Shown here: positions 1 to 7,692 of the stretch, one piece after another
Layout of the letters: each line of letters begins with the position of its first letter
Numbering within the stretch: position 1 is the stretch's first letter
Assembly: GCF_024623785.1 (NCBI RefSeq)
Contig: NZ_JANKBZ010000043.1
Location: 1-64,000, forward strand
Source of the DNA: Archangium lipolyticum
Lineage (GTDB): Bacteria; Myxococcota; Myxococcia; Myxococcales; Myxococcaceae
Length of the DNA: 64,000 nucleotides
Direction of reading: 5' to 3'
Notes under the pieces: generated by a model
The model's database searches: none
What the model was told of the DNA's origin: nothing
Seen by the model: the letters and a program-made list of their open reading frames with translations, nothing else
Translations under genes and position numbers: made by a program

Positions 1-62
1 GGACGACGAATGATGACGGATGAGATCGACAAGCGCGCGAAGAATTTTCGCCGCGATGGCGC

Positions 63-312
63 TCACCAGACCGCTTCGCTGTTGCGCCACGCCGGCAGTT
101 CTCGCACACGGTCGAACCACGCCAGCAGATGCGGGTAGTCGTCCAGCGGCAGGCGCGCCCGCTCGCGGTACATCTTCTCCAGGCGATCACGCCGATCGTC
201 GGCACGAAGTGCTGGCAGGCCCAGAACATCCAGCGGTTCACGTCGGCGCGCGCCAGCGGGTCGAGCGGGTAGACGGTCTGGCCCGGCTTGCGCCTCGGGC
301 GAAGGCAGCGGG
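63..312 (-). pseudogene. Glutathione S-transferase remnant, frameshifted and truncated
   Basis: The minus strand encodes a GST-like stretch (VYPLDPLARADVNRWMFWA then QHFVPTIG). The frame is then lost near position 180-190. The typical GST C-terminal end (LEKMYRERARLPLDDYPHLL, then a segment ending WRNSEAVW and a TGA at 63-65) continues in another frame. The central helical part of the C-terminal domain is missing and no N-terminal thioredoxin-fold half is visible upstream. The gene is therefore broken by a deletion and a frameshift. It sits next to a tRNA 3'-end-like segment, which fits a recombination scar. The family assignment rests on motif recognition only. Confidence 0.6.
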
Positions 313-323
313 CAACTTCTAGC

Positions 324-351
324 GGAGGCGGCGGGAATCGAACCCGCCGCC
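324..351 (-). other. tRNA 3'-end-like segment, possible attachment-site remnant
   Basis: Read on the minus strand this gives a T-arm (GCGGG-TTCGATT-CCCGC) followed by CGCCTCC and a G at the discriminator position. That is the shape of the 3' end of a tRNA-Ser, tRNA-Sec or tmRNA. No matching 5' acceptor strand (GGAGGCG) or anticodon arm is found within about 110 nt upstream, and the expected CCA is CTA. It is most likely a 3'-end fragment of the kind left by integrases that target tRNA or tmRNA genes. A chance match is possible because the core is palindromic. Confidence 0.35.
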
Positions 352-431
352 TGGCACTCCCAGAGCGGGCCCGGAGGAATCTCGTGGGCGCCTGGCGGTA
401 GCGTCCTGGCCTTCTGGGGCGGCGCTCATCC

Positions 432-953
432 TCAGGCCTTGAGCCGGAGGCGACCCATGAAGTCGAGCTTGCCGATGGGCGTCCCGCGTGAGCGCAGGAT
501 GTCGTAGGCGGTCGTGGCGTGGAAATAGAAGTTGGGAAGCGAGAATGAGAGCAGGAACTCCTCCGCGGTGAAGATCCTCGCTCCACGCGGCGTGTTGAAG
601 ACGACCTCCTGGCCTTCCCTTGCGTCGATCGCCTCGGCGGGGATGGCCTCGAGCTCGGCGCAGGCGTCCTTCACGAGTTGTTGAAGTTCCTCATAGGTGT
701 GAGCCGGGCGCTGGCCGGGCATGTTGAGCGCGCCGCTCCGGATCGCCTCGATGGCCCCGGTCGAATGGAAGGCGATGGATTGGACCTGGAAGCGGAACGG
801 ACGCATGTCCGGCGCGAGCTGGTGCTCGACGATCTCTTCCGGATTGACGCCGCTCTCGCGGGCGTGGGCGAGCCCCTTGTCCAGCACGCCGGACATGGCC
901 CGGAGCGTCTGCAGATAGGTCGGAATGCTTGCGTCGTAGAGTCGGATGGCCAT
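432..953 (-). CDS. DUF1993 family protein
   Basis: This 173-aa protein has the family pattern: an N-terminal LYDASIPTYLQTLRAMSGVL segment, a central QLAPDMRPFRFQVQSIAFHS stretch, and a C-terminal SFSLPNFYFHATTAYDILR segment. DUF1993 proteins are small all-helical proteins with a DinB-like arrangement. Their function is unknown, although they are often found in soil bacteria. No signal peptide or membrane segment is seen. The gene stands alone and is not obviously in an operon with the remnants on either side. Confidence 0.85.
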   Translation of the reverse strand: MAIRLYDASIPTYLQTLRAMSGVLDKGLAHARESGVNPEEIVEHQLAPDMRPFRFQVQSIAFHSTGAIEAIRSGALNMPGQRPAHTYEELQQLVKDACAELEAIPAEAIDAREGQEVVFNTPRGARIFTAEEFLLSFSLPNFYFHATTAYDILRSRGTPIGKLDFMGRLRLKA

Positions 954-1239
954 GGCTGTTTCCCCTTCGCCCTCTCCTGAGGCGCAAGGCGGCGAATCTA
1001 CTCAGGCCGGTCGGCAGTGGCCAATCGCGTCAGGGCGCGAAGTTCTGGGCGAGCACCTCAAGCGGAGCCCGCGGCCATGGGGGCATGCTTCCACGCGCCT
1101 GGCGTTGAAGGAACTGCGCGAGCGTACCGTGCCTTCGTCGCGGCGTTCCGAGAGGCGGCGGCTCGGTGGAGGCGGGGAGACTTCTCGGCGCGCTTTCCTC
1201 TCTACTCCTTCCCGTCGCGTGTCGTGCCGGGTCGCGTCG

Positions 1240-1455
1240 CTCGAATTCTTTGACACCCTCTCGGGGCTCATCGGCGACGTGACGGCCGAGGACCTGCGGA
1301 AGGTGTGGGAGCACTCCCCGCTGGCCTTTATGTCGGAAATTCTTTCCCTGAAATCCTTGCAGGAGGACGACGACGGCACCTCCTGGCGCCCCCGGGTGTC
1401 ACTGGTGTCGCCGCTGGTGGACGTGTACCGCACCAGTAAGAGGTGGAAGCTGTAG
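1240..1455 (+). other. Possible gene remnant or unannotated small coding stretch
   Basis: The frame ending at the TAG 1453-1455 reads like real protein in its last 70 or so residues (VTAEDLRKVWEHSPLAFMSE, ending VYRTSKRWKL). Upstream in the same frame it turns Arg/Ser-rich, as expected of non-coding GC-rich DNA. No convincing start or ribosome site is seen, so this is probably the tail of a decayed gene. I do not recognise the family. The rest of 954-1583 shows nothing else I can support. Confidence 0.25.
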
Positions 1456-1583
1456 CTCCGAGTCCCCGGCCTTGGCGAGGAGCCGGTGCAGTCGCTCAGG
1501 CCGGGGCGCCGTGTCGTTCATCCAATTCTTCGGCGCGGCGCTGCCACAGGGGACCTGATCCACCGCCTCCCCGCTTGGGTGAT

Positions 1584-2141
1584 TCAGACCTCCTCGAACC
1601 GGGCACCCGTCACGCCCAGTCGTTGCATCGCCTCCTTGATGCTTTCCGAGACGATGAGGGCAATCTCCCATCCCCAGGGACGGAAGATCCGGGCGCCTCC
1701 GACCTGTGTGGGAGCGATTCTCAAGCCGTACACGGAGAAGTATCGCCCGGTCTTCTCTGGAACTCCGTCTTCGGGCGTCCAGTAATTGACCTCTTCGCAA
1801 GCAGCATCATCGATGCACTTCACGATTCGCAGCACATTCAAAAGGCAATATTGCTCGGGATGTGTCTCAACGTTCGCCGGGATGAGCTGGACATCGGCTG
1901 GTGCCAGCTCGGCCAGGACCGAGGCCACCTTTGTGTGAACGACCGGCGCTGTATTCGCCAGGGAGAAGTCTAGCGCTCTTCCGGGCTGGAGGAAGGGAAC
2001 TCGAACAGGCCCGCTGACGCGAAGTGGATGACCCGCGAGAAATACGCCACTCAGCGGCTGGCCCGTCCGTTCATCGGTCGGGGTTCCCAGTATCCATCCA
2101 CCAGGGACATTCACGTCGTCCATCAGCTGGAAGTAGCGCAT
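1584..2141 (-). CDS. Imm11-family immunity protein
   Basis: This 185-aa protein starts MRYFQLMDDVNVPGGWILGT and has the SGPVRVP and ARIFRPWGWEIALIVSESIK blocks typical of the Imm11 family (DUF1629, named after MXAN_0049). These are cytosolic immunity proteins that block a cognate polymorphic toxin. It lies 13 bp downstream of the AHH nuclease gene on the same strand, in the standard toxin-then-immunity order. The target is inferred from that adjacency. No signal peptide is present, as expected for a protein guarding its own cell. Confidence 0.85.
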   Translation of the reverse strand: MRYFQLMDDVNVPGGWILGTPTDERTGQPLSGVFLAGHPLRVSGPVRVPFLQPGRALDFSLANTAPVVHTKVASVLAELAPADVQLIPANVETHPEQYCLLNVLRIVKCIDDAACEEVNYWTPEDGVPEKTGRYFSVYGLRIAPTQVGGARIFRPWGWEIALIVSESIKEAMQRLGVTGARFEEV

Positions 2142-2154
2142 TCGCTGGGTGTTC

Positions 2155-3015
2155 CTATCTTGCTGCTGGAGTCGTAATCCACTGGTTCAGCTTTGTTCCA
2201 GGAGTCGAGCACTCCACGCCCAACCGCCCAAGCGCTCTCGTGAGTCGTTCACGGCATTGCGCCACGCCGACGCAGTCATCCGTCGCGAGCATCAGTGCGT
2301 CACGAATCTGCCGATGGTACTGCTCGGGATGCGGGCCCCTGTGGCCTTTGACCTTCACCAGGTTGGCAGGGTCGTTCAACGTCATTCCCGCCTTTTCGAA
2401 GATCTGTCGGAACCTTGGCGTCCACGGTCCTCCACGGGCGTCGGACATTTCATTCTTATCGGTCGCGATGTGATGGAGGTCTCCGTCCTCCTCCTCGCGC
2501 TTGGCGGACTTGGGGGCAGGGGACTTGCTGGCCAGCTCGACTTCCGCCTTGACCTGTTCGGCCGCGCGACCGACTTCCTGGAGTTGCTCTTCCAGCACCC
2601 GTTTCTGACGGGATTCGTAGAGCCTGGGATCGTCATCGCTCTGGATGGTGACTAGCGAGAGGAAGATGACCCCCACCCTCCCGAGCACCGAGACCGTGCC
2701 TCGGGCCGCCGTAACCTCGCCTTCGGCGGCGAGCGCCTTGGTGCTTGCCGCGGCGCTCGCTTCGGCGGTGGCCAGTGTCCGTCCTGTCTGTGCGACGAGC
2801 TGGTCGTAGTCCGCCAGGGCCTTCTCCGCGCCCGCGAGCTTGTCGCTGAGCAGGGCCCACTGCTCCGGCGTGAGCTGGCCACGGGTCGCCGTCAATGCCG
2901 CCTTCGCATGGGCCAAACGAGTGGCGATCTCCGCGCTCGTGTCGCCGTAGGTGGGGCTTGCTCCGAGGAGAAGCGCGGCCACCGCGAGCCATGTTCCGAT
3001 TGCCTTCGCCAACAT
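2155..3015 (-). CDS. Secreted AHH-domain nuclease toxin
   Basis: The 286-aa product starts with a signal peptide (MLAKAIGTWLAVAALLLGAS). An alanine-rich coiled-coil region follows (about 30-170), then a C-terminal AHH nuclease domain from about 195. The domain shows HHIATDKN, then TPRFRQIFEKAGMTLNDPAN and a His-rich GHRGPHPEQYHRQI stretch, which are the expected HNH/EndoVII-superfamily catalytic histidines. AHH proteins are predicted nucleic-acid-cutting toxins of polymorphic toxin systems. The adjacent Imm11 gene supports a toxin role. A conserved Cys pair near the C-terminus may form a disulfide. How it reaches target cells is not shown by the sequence. Confidence 0.85.
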   Translation of the reverse strand: MLAKAIGTWLAVAALLLGASPTYGDTSAEIATRLAHAKAALTATRGQLTPEQWALLSDKLAGAEKALADYDQLVAQTGRTLATAEASAAASTKALAAEGEVTAARGTVSVLGRVGVIFLSLVTIQSDDDPRLYESRQKRVLEEQLQEVGRAAEQVKAEVELASKSPAPKSAKREEEDGDLHHIATDKNEMSDARGGPWTPRFRQIFEKAGMTLNDPANLVKVKGHRGPHPEQYHRQIRDALMLATDDCVGVAQCRERLTRALGRLGVECSTPGTKLNQWITTPAAR

Positions 3016-3163
3016 TCCGGCCTCCTCGTCGTTCTCGAGCGTAGCCGCTCAGTGGGGCTCGGAGCCATTCATCGCCATCGTCCAAGCTGGTGACAGGAGG
3101 GCGCGGTGAGCCTGCCCCGGCGCAGGAGGAGACCGAGCCCCACCTCACGCCCCACGGCCTCGT

Positions 3164-3850
3164 CTACCGGGAGGGCACCGGGCTGGTGTGGGTTCCCAAC
3201 CTCGCGCCCTGAGGGCGACCCGGGTGGGGCGCGACGAGCGCGGTGAGGAGCGTCTGCGCGAGCCAGGCCTCATACTCCTCGGGGGTGAAGCCGCCTTCGA
3301 GCACGAGGAGCCGGTAGACGTCGCGGCTCGTGTACATCCACAAGAGGCGGCGGGCCTTCTCGAGCGAGAGGCCTTCCCGCGCCCTGCCCGCCTCGAAGAG
3401 GCGACGGACACGCGCTTCCTGAAGTGCGAAGCGCTTCTCCTCCAGCGTGGCTTCCAGACGCCGGAGCGCGAGTGAGAAGCTGGAGGCCCCCCGAAGCAAT
3501 CCGAGCTCGGCGGCCTCGCCCTCGTAGATGCTTCGCGCCACGGAGGCCGTCATTCGAATCTGTTCCACGGGATCCACTTCCGCGTCGAGTCGCCCGCTCG
3601 CGGCCTGGTAGGCCTGCCCGAAGAGTGCCTCCTGGGTCAGGGCCATCAGGAGCCCTTCCTTCGATTTGAACAGCGCGTAGACCGACGAGCTCGAGACGCC
3701 CGCGCGCTCGGCGATTCCAGAGATGGTCACCGCATCGATTCCGCGGCGCGCGAAGAGCGTCCTGGCCGCGTCGAGGACGCGAGACCGGGTGGCGGCCGCT
3801 GCATCGTCCCGCTTGGGCGACGCGTAGGCCCGTTTGCGTCGGGTTGCCAT
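3164..3850 (-). CDS. TetR-family transcriptional regulator
   Basis: The 228-aa protein has an N-terminal TetR helix-turn-helix (RVLDAARTLFARRGIDAVTI then AGVSSSSVYALFKSKEGLL, about residues 23-70) and a variable helical ligand-binding domain. It is divergent from the DUF998 membrane protein gene. The 31 bp between its start codon and that gene hold an inverted repeat likely to be its operator, so it probably represses both genes. The ligand cannot be told from sequence. Confidence 0.92.
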   Translation of the reverse strand: MATRRKRAYASPKRDDAAAATRSRVLDAARTLFARRGIDAVTISGIAERAGVSSSSVYALFKSKEGLLMALTQEALFGQAYQAASGRLDAEVDPVEQIRMTASVARSIYEGEAAELGLLRGASSFSLALRRLEATLEEKRFALQEARVRRLFEAGRAREGLSLEKARRLLWMYTSRDVYRLLVLEGGFTPEEYEAWLAQTLLTALVAPHPGRPQGARLGTHTSPVPSR

Positions 3851-3876
3851 ATTGGATGGAGTAGACTATATCGAAT
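3851..3876. promoter_or_regulatory. Likely TetR operator
   Basis: An inverted repeat, ATTGGAT (3851-3857) and ATCGAAT (3870-3876), has six of seven positions matching and a 12-bp spacer. It fills the gap between the divergent TetR and DUF998 start codons. The position and symmetry fit an autoregulatory operator. Confidence 0.5.
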
Positions 3877-3881
3877 TCAAC

Positions 3882-4505
3882 ATGACCACCCTCGCCGCTC
3901 GAGTCGCCGTCGTGGCAGCCGCCGTCGCGCTTCTGTCCCTGCTGCTGCTCCACGTGCTGCGACCGGACCTCGCGCCGGCGTCCCACATGATCAGTGAGTA
4001 CGCGATCGGCCCTTACGGGGTCGTGATGGGGGTCTCGTTCGGGGCCTTTGCCCTGGCCAGCCTGGCGCTCCTCGTGGCGCTCGTAGGTCCGGCACGGGGT
4101 TGGCTCGGCCGGCTGGGGCTCGTCTGCCTCTTTCTGACCGCCGTCGGGCTCGCGCTGGGAGGCGCCTTCCCCATGGACCCGACGACGGCGGATCAGTCCA
4201 AGATGTCCTTCTCCGGAAGGATGCACGGCGTGGGGTTCATGATCGGCGTGCCGGGTGAGCTGCTGGCCGTGCTCCTCGTGTCGCTCGCGCTGCGGCGACA
4301 GGCGCCCTGGTCCGGGACGCGCCTGCTCCCGTGGGCCGCCGCCGTCTGGTTGAGCATCGCGATCATGGTTCCCCTGCTCATGCAGTTCCGCTACTTCGGG
4401 ATTCCCAACCGGACGTTCATGCTGGCGTACGGCCTCTGGGTGATTCTCGCCGCGCGGCCACTGACGCGAACGCCCCAGGTCGTGGCTCGGAACGCTACCG
4501 GGTGA
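3882..4505 (+). CDS. DUF998 family integral membrane protein
   Basis: The 207-aa product has about six hydrophobic segments and the DUF998 layout: a first helix, then LRPDLAPASHMISEYAIGPY, a second and third helix, and the loop FPMDPTTADQSKMSFSGRMH before the next helices. The start at 3882 (MTTLAARVAV) is chosen over an in-frame ATG at 3834, because the latter lies inside the divergent TetR gene and would bury the operator. The function of DUF998 proteins is unknown. The neighbouring TetR gene suggests inducible expression. Confidence 0.85.
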   Translation: MTTLAARVAVVAAAVALLSLLLLHVLRPDLAPASHMISEYAIGPYGVVMGVSFGAFALASLALLVALVGPARGWLGRLGLVCLFLTAVGLALGGAFPMDPTTADQSKMSFSGRMHGVGFMIGVPGELLAVLLVSLALRRQAPWSGTRLLPWAAAVWLSIAIMVPLLMQFRYFGIPNRTFMLAYGLWVILAARPLTRTPQVVARNATG

Positions 4506-4563
4506 ACGTCACAGCTCGCGCCGAACCCCGGATGGAGAGATCCGTCTCCGCCTCGTCCGAGCA

Positions 4564-6360
4564 CTAGCGGCCGAAGATGGCCTCGGGCTTGTCGAGGCCG
4601 CGCGCCTTGGCCAGCGGCAGGAGGATGTCCTCGGGAGGATCATCGGCGGTGAGCAGCAGGGCGCGCACCGCCGTCTCCACCACGTCCTCGGCGCTGGGGC
4701 GCACCATGCCCCGGCGCGCGTCCTCCACCTTGCGCTGGCGGTAGACGTCGAAGCGCTCCTTCACGCGCGTGGCGATGGCCACCATGGCCTTGTCGCCCGC
4801 CTCCACCCGGAGCTCCGCCTCGCTGCGCAGCTGCACCGGATCCGCCAGCACGCCCACCTTGTCGTAGGCCTTGTTGGCCGAGTCCTCGTGCATCGCCGCG
4901 TAGTCCTCGGTGCGCGGCGAGGCGGCGACGGCGTCCTTGGCCAGGTCCACCAGCCGCTCGGTGACGCTGGCGGTGATGGCGAGCCGGTGCAGCTCCACGT
5001 CATACGGGTATTCGCTATAGACGGGCTCCTCCACCGTGAGGGGCTCGCGGTAGTAGGCGTCCCGGCCGCGCTGCACCTCGCGCCGCTGGGCCTCGGCGCC
5101 CTCCTGGGCGGCCTCCAGCCGGCGCTCCAGCTCCTGCGCGGCGGCGGCCCGCTGCGACAGCGAGCCCTCCTCCCCATCACACTGCGTGTTGCAGCGCGCG
5201 GGGTTGCACTCCTGCGGCACCTGCCCGGGCTTGCCCTGGGAGACGGCGCGGGAGCACTCGGACAGGGCGGTGGCACACACCTTGCGCTCGCGCTCGCGGC
5301 AGCGGAAGGCCACCTCGCGCGCCTGCACCAGCTCGTCCTGCTTGCGCAGGTAGTCGCGCAGCACGCCCGACAGCTTGCGCTCCACGTCCTCCAGCTTGCG
5401 CTCCTGCTCCAGCAGCGCCGTCTCCAGCTCCACCCGGCGCGGGTTGGGCACGGCCTTGTTCGTCACCAGGTAGCGCTGCGTGCGCTGCGCCTGCTCCACG
5501 GACTTGTCCGGCCGCACCCGCTCCAGCGCCAGGCCCAGGCGCACGCCCTCGTGGTTCTTCGGCGCCTCGGTGGTGATGACGCGGATGGGCACCTCCTGCG
5601 GCAACAGCGCCGACAGCCGCCCGGGCGACAGCCGCTGCACCACGTCCGGCGCCTCCGCCTTGTCCTCCGCGGGCCCGGCCACCACCAGGAAGGCGATCTC
5701 ATCCTGAAGCTTGCGGCGCACCGCCTCGGCGCGCTCGCGGGCGGGCGTGGCCCCTACCCGCTCCTGGTCCGCGCGCACGTACGCCAGCAGCGCGTTGCCG
5801 TGCTTGCCCTCCTCCTCCAGCCGCTGCGCCGTGGTGAACCACCGCCGCGCCCACGCCGTCTGCACCGCATCCACGACCTTGCGCGCCTCGGCGTGCGTGG
5901 CGTCCACCGCCAGCACCGCGTCGAGCTCGGCCCGCGCTTCCTGCAGCCGCTCCTCCTTCAACGCCTTCCGCGCCACCTCCACCCGCGCGTCCAGCGTCTG
6001 GGTGAGGAGCGCACGGGCCGGATCGTTCTCACCGTCCAGCTCGAGCGCGCGCACCAGCAGCGGCGTGGCCGCGGCCAGGTCGCCCCCGGAGTGCTTCGCC
6101 TGCGCGGCCTGGAACACCTCGGCGCTCCACTGCTTGCGCATGGCGCGCAGCTTCACGCGCACCTCCGAGTCCCCCGGCTCCACGGCCAGGGCACGCTGGT
6201 AGGCGGCCTCCGCCTCCGCCCACTTGTGCTCGGTGGTGAGCTGGTCGCCTTCCTTCACCGCGCGGGAGAAGGCCGAGCAGCCCGCGAAGGCGAGCAGGGC
6301 GAAGAGGGAGAAGGCAATCAGTCCCAGACGGCGGGACGGAGACGATGAGGGGGCGGGCAT
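4564..6360 (-). CDS. TPR-like repeat lipoprotein
   Basis: The 598-aa product has a lipoprotein signal (LFALLAFAGC). Tetratricopeptide-like helical repeats follow (GDQLTTEHKWAEAEAAYQRA and similar, about 35-230), then a long charged coiled-coil region with a Cys-rich patch (CRERERKVCATALSECSRAV, about 350-400) and a helical C-terminal domain. ATG 6360 is chosen, with an in-frame GTG at 6369 as the alternative. It is probably a periplasmic or outer-membrane scaffold, but no specific role is visible. It is convergent with the DUF998 gene. Confidence 0.8.
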   Translation of the reverse strand: MPAPSSSPSRRLGLIAFSLFALLAFAGCSAFSRAVKEGDQLTTEHKWAEAEAAYQRALAVEPGDSEVRVKLRAMRKQWSAEVFQAAQAKHSGGDLAAATPLLVRALELDGENDPARALLTQTLDARVEVARKALKEERLQEARAELDAVLAVDATHAEARKVVDAVQTAWARRWFTTAQRLEEEGKHGNALLAYVRADQERVGATPARERAEAVRRKLQDEIAFLVVAGPAEDKAEAPDVVQRLSPGRLSALLPQEVPIRVITTEAPKNHEGVRLGLALERVRPDKSVEQAQRTQRYLVTNKAVPNPRRVELETALLEQERKLEDVERKLSGVLRDYLRKQDELVQAREVAFRCRERERKVCATALSECSRAVSQGKPGQVPQECNPARCNTQCDGEEGSLSQRAAAAQELERRLEAAQEGAEAQRREVQRGRDAYYREPLTVEEPVYSEYPYDVELHRLAITASVTERLVDLAKDAVAASPRTEDYAAMHEDSANKAYDKVGVLADPVQLRSEAELRVEAGDKAMVAIATRVKERFDVYRQRKVEDARRGMVRPSAEDVVETAVRALLLTADDPPEDILLPLAKARGLDKPEAIFGR

Positions 6361-6496
6361 CGAACGCACGGCCCCATCTTCGGGGAAAGCCGCGCCTGGA
6401 TGAAGAGATGATTGAAAGTCCGCTTACCAGGCGAGCAGTCTCTGGCAACGGACGGGTCACGACGCTAGAAGCAGGTTCCACCCAACGAGGTGACCC

Positions 6497-7105
6497 ATGT
6501 CCGTGCGCATCCGGCTGTACTCGGATTTCGTCTGACCGTTCTGCTTCATCGCGGAGCGGAGCAGCCTGGTCAGGTTGCAAGAAGAGTACGACGTCGAGGT
6601 GGAGTGGAAGGGCTTCGAGCTGAACCCGGAGACGCCCCGGGGTGGCGTCTCCCTGGACCGGCTCTTTCCGGGCCGGGGAGAGATGATGCGGGCCCACGCC
6701 GAGCAGTTCGGCCGGAGCTTCGGTGTGTCGCTGAAGGTGCCCGCGCGCATGTCCAACACGCGCCGGGTGCTCGCGCTGACGGAGTGGGCGAAGGATCAGG
6801 GACGCTTCCAGGCCTTCCACGGCGCGGCCATGGAGGCCTACTGGCAGCGGGGTGAGGACCTCGAGGACCCGGACGTGCTCGCCCGCCTGGCGGAGGAGGC
6901 GGGCCTGTCCGGCGAGGGAGCACGCGGCGCCATGGACGCGCCCGAGTACCAGGCCCGCGTGGACACGCTGCGGGACGAAGGCCAACGCGACAGCGTGCGC
7001 GGCATCCCCACCTTCTTCATCGGGAATACCCGCGTGGTGGGCTGCCAGCCGTACGAAGTCCTCGTCCAGGCCGTCCAGCAGGCGGGAGCCGGGCGCAGGC
7101 GGTGA
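6497..7105 (+). CDS. DsbA/FrnE-family oxidoreductase with in-frame TGA at the active site (candidate selenoprotein)
   Basis: From ATG 6497 (preceded by AACGAGG) the frame reads MSVRIRLYSDFV, then TGA (6533-6535), then PFCFIAERSSLVRL, and continues open to 7105. FrnE-type DsbA proteins have CPFC at exactly this point, so the TGA replaces the first active-site cysteine and would give Sec-Pro-Phe-Cys. The rest is a normal thioredoxin-fold protein with the helical insertion and the cis-Pro loop GIPTFFIGN near residue 172. It totals 202 residues with the TGA read as an amino acid. A standard caller would start at the TTG at 6575 and lose the active site. The alternatives are a nonsense mutation or a sequencing error. 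The hairpin at the TGA favours selenocysteine. Confidence 0.7.
6532..6573 (+). promoter_or_regulatory. SECIS-like hairpin at the TGA codon
   Basis: CTGACC (6532-6537, containing the TGA) pairs perfectly with GGTCAG (6568-6573). A 3x3 internal loop follows, then CTGCT (6541-6545) pairs with AGCAG (6560-6564), closing a 14-nt G-containing loop. A stem-loop that begins at the UGA and places its apical loop 10-15 nt downstream is the bacterial SECIS arrangement recognised by SelB. The base pairing is read directly from sequence; the function is inferred. Confidence 0.55.
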
Positions 7106-7245
7106 AGCGCTCGCTCGCCCGGCTGTTGTTCACCCGGAGCGCGCCCCCGCGCTCCCGATTCCCGCTCGGGAATGACGCGACGCACCAGTGGGTATGAATC
7201 CAGTCTCCAAGAGGGGGGCCCATATCCGAGAGGGAGTTTCAGCGA

Positions 7246-7488
7246 ATGGCCTGCTCGCCACCGAAGCCAAATCCCACCGAGCTCCGCCTGCCCATGTGGG
7301 CGGACCACCATCACGTCGAGGACTACCGCAACGTCCACTGCCGCCACTACGCGATGTGCATCGACGCGGCGGTGCGTGAGGACTGGGAGGGCTTCTCCTG
7401 CCAGAAGTGCCCCCTGTTCCACAATGACGCCGCGCCTCGCGCGGAGCAGTACGCGTACGATCAGCCAGCGGACAACGGCCGGCCGTAG
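7246..7488 (+). CDS. Small His/Cys-rich protein of unknown function
   Basis: This 80-aa hydrophilic protein has the pattern VHCRHYAMCIDAAVREDWEG followed by FSCQKCPLFH, giving four cysteines and several histidines (HHH near residue 20) that could bind a metal ion. GAGAGGGAG lies about 7-15 nt upstream of the ATG. No membrane segment is present. I do not recognise a named family. Its compact Cys spacing looks like a zinc- or iron-binding small protein. Confidence 0.65.
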   Translation: MACSPPKPNPTELRLPMWADHHHVEDYRNVHCRHYAMCIDAAVREDWEGFSCQKCPLFHNDAAPRAEQYAYDQPADNGRP

Positions 7489-7692
7489 TCCCGAAACCGA
7501 GCGTCTCTCCTCTGGATGCCCCCCCGGGTGTGTGCCAGCACACGGGCCCACCCGGGTGTGCGTGCACCGGAGCACGCGGGGCTTGTTCCCCCGGACACTG
7601 GCCTCCAGACGCATGTAGGTCCCCCTGGCCTTTCGGCAACCGCGACAGCAACTTGACGCGTCATCACGTGCGGACCACCCGCGGGGGGCGCG

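Noticed and set aside
946-1455. Full-length frame of 169 residues
   Set aside because: Only its last part resembles protein. The first 100 residues are Arg/Ser/Pro-rich noise, so only a remnant is listed.
3090-3212. Short plus-strand stretch ending GLVWVPNLAP then TGA
   Set aside because: It looks like the tail of a decayed gene but has no clear start and no recognised family.
3834-3881. Longer start for the DUF998 protein
   Set aside because: It would begin inside the divergent TetR gene and lacks a ribosome site.
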